From Candidatus Methanoperedens sp. (lineage in GTDB: Archaea; Halobacteriota; Methanosarcinia; Methanosarcinales; Methanoperedenaceae), in assembly GCA_026552835.1 (NCBI GenBank), contig JAPMTY010000048.1:1-11473 (forward strand): 11,473 bases of DNA, in the 5' to 3' direction. How positions within the stretch are numbered: the first letter of the stretch is position 1; the number at the start of each line of letters is the position of its first letter. The position numbers and the translations under genes are program-made. Shown piece by piece: positions 1 through 5,455 of the stretch. The notes under the pieces were generated by a model. That model saw only the letters and a list, made by a program, of their open reading frames with translations, had not been told where the DNA came from and searched no databases.

Positions 1-18
1 GGCTATGAAATCCTCATA

Positions 19-858
19 CTATTCCTTGACCACAAAGCCGTGCTCGTTCGTGCAGAAAGTTCTCACAAAATCATCATAGGTCTTAGATTGTATATGGAAT
101 ATCTGGTCGCGGTTAATCTTCGTTATCGGGTCCATTACGATTGCCGGGACTTCCACCCTGACACCAACGTCAATGGGTGCGTATTTCGCCCCGATTTTGT
201 GTTTCTGGATAATCTCATCTATCCATTTCGCCCCGACCCTTCCCGGCGCTATTATCGTGAACCTAGAGCGTAGCTCAGTCCCGTCCTGCAATACCACTCC
301 GCTGCATGTATCATTTTCGATGATCAGGTCGGATACTTTCGTATCAAGCAGGAACTCAATGCCCCTTTCCTTCAAGTCCTTCTCAAAATTACCTATAACC
401 CTTGGTGCATTATCAGATCCCATGTGCCTCTGGATTATCTCGATGAACCTTGCTCCCACGGCTGCAGCGCGGCGTTTTAGCTGCTCGACTTCGTCGCCTT
501 TGGGGATGTATAACTGCTCCGGCGCGCCGTATCTCACAAAAACCTTGTCCACATGGTCAACCAGTTCCCAGGCATAATCGGGGTCACCGGTCTGCTCTGC
601 AAGGTCTCCGCCTATATCCGGGCGAAGGTTGAGCGTCCCGTCCGAATACGTCCCTGCGCCGCCCACGCCGCACATGATGTCGCACGGGTCGCAGTGGGTA
701 CAGACACCGCGGCGCTTCATCTTGCATTCGCGCTCATCGATGTCACGTCCCATATCAATGATAAGCACATTCATTTTTCCTGCAAGTTCGTCAGCAGCGA
801 ACATGCCGGCAGGTCCTGAGCCCACGATTATAACATCGTATTCCTTCTTTTGCGTCAT
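19..858 (-). CDS. FAD-dependent oxidoreductase (COG2509-like), interrupted by in-frame TAG
   Basis: This is a 279-residue reading frame for a flavoprotein dehydrogenase-like protein whose substrate is unknown. The N-terminus has a Rossmann FAD-binding motif, GSGPAG (residues 13-18). A cysteine-rich segment with C53, C56, C59 and C63 runs into CGVGGAGTYSDG, which is characteristic of the COG2509 type. Relatives are usually about 460-490 residues as I recall, so roughly the last 40% is missing. The frame stops at TAG (19-21), but the next six codons to the window edge stay open and read YEDFIA. That is what I would expect to follow HGFVVKE in intact relatives, so the gene probably continues outside the window. 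The TAG may be a nonsense mutation, a sequence error or a read-through codon. The start ATG overlaps the stop of purP upstream (ATGA), indicating co-transcription and translational coupling. The family call is firm; the specific function is unknown. Confidence 0.88.
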   Translation of the reverse strand: MTQKKEYDVIIVGSGPAGMFAADELAGKMNVLIIDMGRDIDERECKMKRRGVCTHCDPCDIMCGVGGAGTYSDGTLNLRPDIGGDLAEQTGDPDYAWELVDHVDKVFVRYGAPEQLYIPKGDEVEQLKRRAAAVGARFIEIIQRHMGSDNAPRVIGNFEKDLKERGIEFLLDTKVSDLIIENDTCSGVVLQDGTELRSRFTIIAPGRVGAKWIDEIIQKHKIGAKYAPIDVGVRVEVPAIVMDPITKINRDQIFHIQSKTYDDFVRTFCTNEHGFVVKE

Positions 859-1925
859 GAGATTACCTCTGAAAGCAGCTCCATGTCCTTTGCTATTTTT
901 ATTTCCCGGGCAATACGCCGTCCCATAGAAAGTTTCTCATCCACTAAATCAGAATAAGGAGAGCCGGAAATGAATAAATTTGTTCCTGCAACGATGCGTG
1001 CTGAAATCTCAAACACTTTCAATTCAAGCGAGTCGGTCACAACGGCTTCAAGGCAGAATGGACCTATCATGCCCCCGAACAGCTCGAGCGATTTCTCAAC
1101 TACCTTTTCCCCCATATCGAATATCCTGGGGAGAAGCGATTCCCTCACTATAAGGGGAAGGTTTCCCGTCACTACAAACGTGGGGTAAATACCGGCTTCA
1201 GCAAGTTCTGTGGGCGAGCCAATCCTGAAAATCTCGTCAGCATTGGATTCCACGCGCCTGTCAATACCGAGGAGCTCAAGCGTGCCTTTGCTCAATGCGT
1301 AGCCGTCCTGCTTGATTGGCGAATAAAAATAATGCATGTAATATCGTGTTCCGAGAACAAATTCCTGTATGGTGAATTTTTCAGCCGGATTTATCCTCTT
1401 CTTGAAGTCTGAGTAATTTTTCACTACAAAGAAACCCATCCCGCCTTTAGCGCCGTAATACTTCACCATCATGGGTGAATCAATATCTTCAGGATTCTTT
1501 ATCTGCTTCGGCATTTTTATGCCTGCAGCCTCGAGCCAGTTGCGGCTCATTTCCCTGTCCGATTCCCATTCAAGAACCCTGCGGTTGCCATACGTGGGCA
1601 GGCGAAGATTCTGGAAATTGACAGCGCCGAGATACTCTACAAAAGAACCGTGCGGGATAATTATGGCGTTTTTGGAGGCAAGCTCATCCGATTTTGAAAG
1701 GATTTCCTTATAATCCTTTACGATAAAAAATTCATCGGGCTTCGCTTTCGGGAAAGCGTCATAGAATTTCGGAGGCGCGCCCATGCAGATTCCGATGGTT
1801 CTGAATCCCTCTTTTCTTGCCCCGTCAAAAATCTGGAGGCTGCTGTGAGAGCAGACCGTAGCGATTGCCAGGTTATCCTTATCATACCCTTCTAAAATTT
1901 TAAGAATTTCCTGCTTACTGACCAT
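855..1925 (-). CDS. purP: 5-formaminoimidazole-4-carboxamide ribonucleotide synthetase (PurP family)
   Basis: The 356-residue product matches the archaeal PurP family (DUF1246/DUF1297, ATP-grasp fold). PurP makes FAICAR from AICAR, formate and ATP in the cytoplasm, replacing the folate-dependent PurH step of purine synthesis. Visible features are the N-terminal IATVCSHSSLQI block with H27, the IIPHGSFVEYLG segment (about 88-100), YGNRRVLEWESDR (112-124), the glycine-rich ATP-grasp loop GAKGGMGFF (158-166), and acidic metal-site candidates E293 (GPFCLE) and E306 in FEISARIVAGTN. Length is normal for the family. Archaea often carry PurP paralogues, some of uncertain activity, so the enzyme assignment is less certain than the family. 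The ATG is preceded by AGGTG at 1930-1934 with a short spacer and by a TATA-like element at 1949-1960. The stop overlaps the ATG of the flavoprotein gene downstream, implying a two-gene transcript. Confidence 0.9.
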   Translation of the reverse strand: MVSKQEILKILEGYDKDNLAIATVCSHSSLQIFDGARKEGFRTIGICMGAPPKFYDAFPKAKPDEFFIVKDYKEILSKSDELASKNAIIIPHGSFVEYLGAVNFQNLRLPTYGNRRVLEWESDREMSRNWLEAAGIKMPKQIKNPEDIDSPMMVKYYGAKGGMGFFVVKNYSDFKKRINPAEKFTIQEFVLGTRYYMHYFYSPIKQDGYALSKGTLELLGIDRRVESNADEIFRIGSPTELAEAGIYPTFVVTGNLPLIVRESLLPRIFDMGEKVVEKSLELFGGMIGPFCLEAVVTDSLELKVFEISARIVAGTNLFISGSPYSDLVDEKLSMGRRIAREIKIAKDMELLSEVIS

Positions 1926-1948
1926 TATGCACCTATCTATTGCAAAAG

Positions 1949-1960
1949 TTATATATTTTA
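1949..1960 (-). promoter_or_regulatory. TATA-box-like element upstream of purP
   Basis: Read on the minus strand this is taaaatatataa, a good archaeal TATA-box match. It lies about 24-35 nt before the purP ATG, so the leader would be very short. The gap to the upstream gene is 88 bp, long enough for an independent promoter. No experimental support. Confidence 0.5.
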
Positions 1961-2013
1961 CTGGGTCAATTTGAAAATATCATCAGTTTGCTTTTTCCCT
2001 TTTTAATATTTAT

Positions 2014-2421
2014 TCATATTCTTTCAGATAACAGGCTTTTCCCCGGCACTTCTGAAACCCTTCTTCCGCTTTCCTTGAGCTCAAAAAATGATACTGTTTT
2101 TGCCCCCGTCTTCTTGCGCGTGTACATAAGCTGACCGCCTTTTTCAAGGAATAAGTTGTACACCTCCTCAAACTGCGCTCTTTCTTCGTCTGTGAGTTCG
2201 ATAGACGATGTTTTTCCGGAAAGGTGGTTTATCGCTATTAAGAGATTTACCTCCCTCACCCTCTTGAGCTTTGCTTTGTCCTCATCGCTCTCGATATACA
2301 CGCTTCGTTTTAGGTCAGGCGACCATCCTACCAGTTTTCGTTTGAACTCAATGAAGGTTATAGGCACATATTCCCCTTCCCCGGGTTTTGAAAATTGCTT
2401 GCTTAAATGATATTCGTCCAT
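2014..2421 (-). CDS. Hypothetical protein, 135 aa, no recognised domain
   Basis: I do not recognise this protein. It is soluble, charged and mostly predicted helical, with no signal peptide, membrane segment or cysteine. The N-terminal part (about 10-45) is mixed, with VPITFIEFKRKLVGW. The middle (about 50-95) is rich in Lys, Arg and Glu and looks helical, including the segment ELTDEERAQFEEVYNLFLEK. The C-terminal 40 residues are basic (TRKKTGAKTVSFFELKESGRR). The ATG at 2421 is preceded by CAGGTA, a weak ribosome binding site very close to the start. The gene follows the nucleoside deoxyribosyltransferase-like gene by only 28 nt, suggesting one transcript and possibly a linked role, but this is inference. 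It is probably a real gene because it fills the gap, ends in TGA and uses codons like its neighbours. Confidence 0.72.
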   Translation of the reverse strand: MDEYHLSKQFSKPGEGEYVPITFIEFKRKLVGWSPDLKRSVYIESDEDKAKLKRVREVNLLIAINHLSGKTSSIELTDEERAQFEEVYNLFLEKGGQLMYTRKKTGAKTVSFFELKESGRRVSEVPGKSLLSERI

Positions 2422-2449
2422 TACCTGAATCCTGTATCACAAAATCATA

Positions 2450-2860
2450 TCAAAGTTCTTGCATTGGTTTTAAACGATTTAATAATTCCGAAACGCTTGT
2501 GCAAAGAACAATAGACCTCTCTATCATAAGATTCACCGTGCCTTCAATGCCCAGCGTCCTGAAATCCGTTTTCAGCCCGAGCACCGGTTTACCCTTTGAA
2601 TATGCATAACCGATTTCCCATGCCGTGCCTGAATCAACGTCTGCCCCGTCAATCACTGCAACTATTATGTCCGAGCCATCTAATGCAGCAAGGTTCTTAT
2701 TGAATATTATTTCCTGGCGGTTATCAACATGGATGTTGTTTGAGTCCTCCTGCGGCAGGAAAACCTGGAAACCCGCAGTTATAATCAAATCCCTCAGCCT
2801 GCGGTTGAAATCGCATTCGGCTTCCGAAAAAAGGGGCGCTGCAAGATAAACGGTTTTCAT
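2450..2860 (-). CDS. Nucleoside 2-deoxyribosyltransferase-like protein
   Basis: The 136-residue product belongs to the nucleoside 2-deoxyribosyltransferase / DNPH1 (Rcl) superfamily. These are cytoplasmic Rossmann-like enzymes that cleave or transfer the N-glycosidic bond of deoxynucleosides or their 5'-monophosphates. Visible motifs are the N-terminal VYLAAPLF strand-loop (4-11), the helix with N19, DIIVAVIDGADVDSGTAWEIG (64-84) carrying the probable catalytic Glu82 and the conserved Asp/Gly residues, then GKPVLGLKTDFR (90-101). Length is typical. Sequence alone does not separate transferase from hydrolase, so the exact reaction is open. It is the first gene of a minus-strand run, followed after 28 nt by a 135-aa protein of unknown function. 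No clear Shine-Dalgarno precedes the ATG, so the message may be leaderless. It diverges from the protease gene across an 86-bp intergenic region. Confidence 0.87.
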   Translation of the reverse strand: MKTVYLAAPLFSEAECDFNRRLRDLIITAGFQVFLPQEDSNNIHVDNRQEIIFNKNLAALDGSDIIVAVIDGADVDSGTAWEIGYAYSKGKPVLGLKTDFRTLGIEGTVNLMIERSIVLCTSVSELLNRLKPMQEL

Positions 2861-2919
2861 ATAAGCTGTAATAGCATCAATGGCAAATAAGTTTTCTTAA
2901 AGCGACATGAAAGTATTAA

Positions 2920-2932
2920 TGTCAGCCTGACA
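2920..2932. promoter_or_regulatory. 13-bp perfect palindrome (candidate operator) in divergent intergenic region
   Basis: TGTCAG-C-CTGACA is a perfect inverted repeat with 6-bp arms around one base. A direct repeat AGTATT overlaps or flanks it (2912-2917 and 2932-2937). It sits 14 bp upstream of the protease ATG, between two divergent genes, where a repressor could overlap the promoter or start site. Its role is inferred from position and symmetry only. Confidence 0.35.
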
Positions 2933-2946
2933 GTATTGGAAGAAGG

Positions 2947-3708
2947 ATGCGTAAAATTTATAAAAAGCTCATCTCTCTGATTATTTTCCTTATCGTTACT
3001 TTCGGCATAATGATACCCCTGTATGTCCATTATACAGCCAGGCAATTCACAGGAGCATATGACACATTATTACTTTCAAAGCATTCGCCATACGATACAA
3101 TACTCATAGAAGTTCATTATCAGACTGGGGCCGAGCCTTATGCTGCATCTCTTGAGAACCTGAAGGAAATGGTGGCAAATTATACCGGAAAGAATGTTAT
3201 TGTGGTAAAATATCCTGATATAAAAGATTCTGAGATTTCAGGCGCGGTTGGAGATGACGGGGTGAGATTGTTTGGAGACAGGATTCTTCAAAACCACACG
3301 CAATACCACAGCGGATGGCTTTCGGGGCACATGGTGATTTATATAATATACACCAATTCGAACTGGGAAGGAAATACGAACTTTAGCGCCGCAGGGATAA
3401 CTTACAATGCAGATTCAATCATAATTTTTAAGGATGTCGTCAAGACAGAGGAAATAGAGACACCGGTGCTTCTTCATGAAATAGGTCATCTATGGGGGCT
3501 TGAACATTCCAACAATACGGATGATATCATGAATGTGCATATCGATGAGTACCTGCTGAGTCATGTTTTCAACAAACTGCCTGATGATTTTTCAGAAAAT
3601 GAAAGAAAAATACTTCTTGAAAAACATGATTCCTGGTTGATTTTCCCGATGAAGCCTTACGAATCATTATATTCGGCAGCCTTAAATCGCCAAAGTACAA
3701 TTGGGTAG
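2947..3708 (+). CDS. Membrane-anchored metzincin-like zinc metalloprotease
   Basis: The 253-residue protein has a basic N-terminus and one hydrophobic segment (about 8-27), acting as a signal anchor or uncleaved signal peptide, so the catalytic part is probably outside the membrane. The zinc site is HEIGHLWGLEH (177-187), the full metzincin motif HExxHxxGxxH, with H177, H181 and H187 as ligands and E178 as catalytic base. DDIMN (192-196) supplies the methionine of the Met-turn. This resembles matrixin- or archaemetzincin-type sites, but the rest of the chain is not familiar to me and the substrate is unknown. I see no clear propeptide cysteine switch. GGA lies just before the ATG; a better ribosome binding site is not evident. 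The frame ends TAG-GCG-TGA; the TGA overlaps the GTG start of thiI (GTGA), and the TAG leaves a 2-nt gap, so the two genes are probably co-transcribed. Confidence 0.85.
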   Translation: MRKIYKKLISLIIFLIVTFGIMIPLYVHYTARQFTGAYDTLLLSKHSPYDTILIEVHYQTGAEPYAASLENLKEMVANYTGKNVIVVKYPDIKDSEISGAVGDDGVRLFGDRILQNHTQYHSGWLSGHMVIYIIYTNSNWEGNTNFSAAGITYNADSIIIFKDVVKTEEIETPVLLHEIGHLWGLEHSNNTDDIMNVHIDEYLLSHVFNKLPDDFSENERKILLEKHDSWLIFPMKPYESLYSAALNRQSTIG

Positions 3709-3710
3709 GC

Positions 3711-4877
3711 GTGACCCCAAGAGATATGATTTTAGTCAGATACGACGAGCTTGCCCTGAAAAGCAAAAGGGTCAGGACAAGGTATGAGCAGATTCTTGTC
3801 AAGAACATAAAAGCAATGCTCAATGCAGACGGGTGCTCATATTCCAAAATAAGCAGGGAAATGGGAAGGATTTTCATACATACAGAAGACCCGGAGGCAG
3901 TAAAAAGCGCAGCAAAAGTCTTTGGCGTTGTTTCTGCAAGCGCGGTTTTTACGTGCGAACCTGACCTTGAATCAGCAGCGCGGCTCTCTTCTGAAGTTGC
4001 AGTCGGGATAATCAAAGAAGGCCAGTCATTTGCCATAAGGTCGCGAAGGGCAGGGAACCATGAATTCACTTCACGCGATGTAGCAGTCGCATGCGGTGAT
4101 GCGGTGTTTGACAGTATAAATAAGAACGTCACGGTCGATCTTGAAAATCCCGATGTTGAGATATTCGTGGAAGTGAGGCAGGATAAGGCTTATGTTTTTA
4201 CAGAATCGGTCAAAGGAGTTGGCGGGCTGCCCATGGGAACCCAGGGCAAAATGGTGGCGCTTGTATCTGGAGGCATTGACTCGCCCGTAGCTGCCTGGTT
4301 AATGATGAAACGGGGCTGCGAGATAGTGCCCCTGTATATGAATAACGAGCCCTTCTCGGATGAGACCACACGCGAGCGGGCGATGCAGTGTATCGATGTT
4401 CTCCAGAAATGGTCACCGCAAAAAAAAATCACTGTTTACGAGGCGCCTCACGGGGAAAACCTGCTTGCTTTCCTTGAGAATTGCGACAACAGGCTGAACT
4501 GTGTAATGTGCAGGAGGATGATGTACAGGATTGCAGGAGAGGTACTGAAACTTGAAGATGCCCACGGGATTATCACGGGCTCCTCACTCGGCCAGGTCGC
4601 ATCCCAGACTTCACAGAACATGCTTGCCGAGATGTACGGCATGGAATACCCGATTTATCATCCTCTTATCGGGTTAGACAAGCTTGAGATTACGGATATC
4701 GCCCGAAAAATCGGTACACTCGGACCTTCGACCAAACCGGCGACATGCTGCATGGCAGTCCCGGAATATCCTTCCACCGCTGCAAAACCGCAAGATGTTA
4801 TCAAAGCAGAGAATTTGATAGATGTCCCATCGCTTGTAGAATCGATGAAGAAAAATCTCAAGAAATTCTCACGGTAG
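3711..4877 (+). CDS. thiI: tRNA 4-thiouridine synthetase ThiI, archaeal Fe-S type without rhodanese domain
   Basis: The 388-residue protein is ThiI, which adenylates and thiolates U8 of tRNA in the cytoplasm. Order of parts: an N-terminal ferredoxin-like region (1-55), a THUMP domain (about 60-167), and a PP-loop adenylation domain with SGGIDSPVAAW (186-196). No C-terminal rhodanese domain is present, unlike E. coli ThiI. Instead there is a CVMC motif (C264, C267) and a distal TCCM (C346, C347). The studied Methanococcus maripaludis enzyme uses a CXXC plus a third cysteine in this layout to hold a 3Fe-4S cluster and take sulfide, so the same chemistry is likely here. The start is GTG at 3711; ATG at 3726 (MILVRYDE) is an alternative, since family members commonly begin near there. 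The stop overlaps the 3' end of the convergent thioredoxin gene by 9 bp. Confidence 0.95.
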   Translation: MTPRDMILVRYDELALKSKRVRTRYEQILVKNIKAMLNADGCSYSKISREMGRIFIHTEDPEAVKSAAKVFGVVSASAVFTCEPDLESAARLSSEVAVGIIKEGQSFAIRSRRAGNHEFTSRDVAVACGDAVFDSINKNVTVDLENPDVEIFVEVRQDKAYVFTESVKGVGGLPMGTQGKMVALVSGGIDSPVAAWLMMKRGCEIVPLYMNNEPFSDETTRERAMQCIDVLQKWSPQKKITVYEAPHGENLLAFLENCDNRLNCVMCRRMMYRIAGEVLKLEDAHGIITGSSLGQVASQTSQNMLAEMYGMEYPIYHPLIGLDKLEITDIARKIGTLGPSTKPATCCMAVPEYPSTAAKPQDVIKAENLIDVPSLVESMKKNLKKFSR

Positions 4878-5348
4878 CTTTCTATTTAAGAATAAAAGCA
4901 TGAATACAAGCGCCGGATATATTATTTCAAATCCCGGAGTTTCTTTCGGCAAATTCCCGCGCGACTGTTTTATTTCATTCACCATTTCCGGAGGGGCCAG
5001 ATATCCAATGTGCCGCGACACCTCTTTACCTTGTGTGTTAAGGATTATAACTGTGGGATAATAGGTTATGCCGTACTTGCTTTCGATATCAATTCTCTTC
5101 TGGGTGTCCACCTTTATTGCGATAAAATCCTTCATTTCTGAAACAACCCCTGGGTCAGGATATGTTCCTTCTTCCATCGCTATGCACGGCGGGCACCAGT
5201 CGGCAAAAAAGTCAAGGATAACCGGTTTTCCCGTAGAACCTGCCTCAAGCATGCCCTCCTCGTAAGTGTACCATCGGGTGGTTTCGGCGGATGCGGGAAG
5301 AACAGCAGCCGAAAAGATCAATAATAATATAAGGCTCGTCATGCGCAT
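4869..5348 (-). CDS. Secreted thioredoxin-fold protein with WCPPC site and PGF-CTERM-like tail
   Basis: The 159-residue protein begins with a classic signal peptide (1-21, likely cut after ASA). A thioredoxin fold follows, with the redox motif WCPPC (51-55) preceded by VILDFFAD, and cis-Pro98 in YYPTV. This places a dithiol/disulfide oxidoreductase outside the membrane; it resembles DsbD-gamma or thioredoxin_7-type domains, with GTYPDPGVV after the active site. The C-terminus is PGF (138-140), a hydrophobic stretch (about 141-154) and a short basic end NRK. This is the layout of PGF-CTERM signals processed by archaeosortase A, so the mature protein may be lipid-anchored on the cell surface. 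A good TATA box precedes the ATG by about 22-31 nt, suggesting a leaderless message. It diverges from the lipoprotein gene and its 3' end overlaps thiI. Confidence 0.9.
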   Translation of the reverse strand: MRMTSLILLLIFSAAVLPASAETTRWYTYEEGMLEAGSTGKPVILDFFADWCPPCIAMEEGTYPDPGVVSEMKDFIAIKVDTQKRIDIESKYGITYYPTVIILNTQGKEVSRHIGYLAPPEMVNEIKQSRGNLPKETPGFEIIYPALVFMLLFLNRKLP

Positions 5349-5369
5349 TATAACTGGATTGATGTCCGG

Positions 5370-5379
5370 ATATAAAGTT
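5370..5379 (-). promoter_or_regulatory. TATA box for the thioredoxin-like gene
   Basis: The minus strand reads ctttatatcc, close to the archaeal TATA consensus, about 22-31 nt before the start codon. Transcription would begin at or just before the ATG, giving a leaderless or near-leaderless message, consistent with the lack of a Shine-Dalgarno there. Confidence 0.6.
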
Positions 5380-5390
5380 TATTCGAAAAA

Positions 5391-5424
5391 ATACATATTG
5401 TATATTATGAGAAATGTTTTTAAG
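5391..5424 (+). promoter_or_regulatory. AT-rich promoter region of the lipoprotein gene
   Basis: Two TATA-like elements are present: atacatattgtatatta at 5391-5407, which contains the inverted repeat ATACA-TAT-TGTAT, and TTTTTAA at 5417-5423. The first would leave a leader of about 30 nt carrying the ribosome binding site; the second would start transcription almost on that site. I favour the first. No operator is proven. Confidence 0.4.
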
Positions 5425-5445
5425 CAATAATACCATTCACAGCGT

Positions 5446-5452
5446 AGGTGAT
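5446..5452 (+). promoter_or_regulatory. Strong ribosome binding site AGGTGAT deciding the lipoprotein start
   Basis: AGGTGAT complements the archaeal 16S rRNA 3' end and lies 3 nt before ATG 5456. It selects this ATG over the upstream in-frame ATG at 5414. The choice also places the signal peptide at the very N-terminus. Confidence 0.7.
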
Positions 5453-5455
5453 TTG

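Noticed and set aside
3569..4132. 187-aa open frame on the minus strand
   Set aside because: It lies antisense to the end of the protease gene and the first third of thiI, both well supported; its translation shows no domain.
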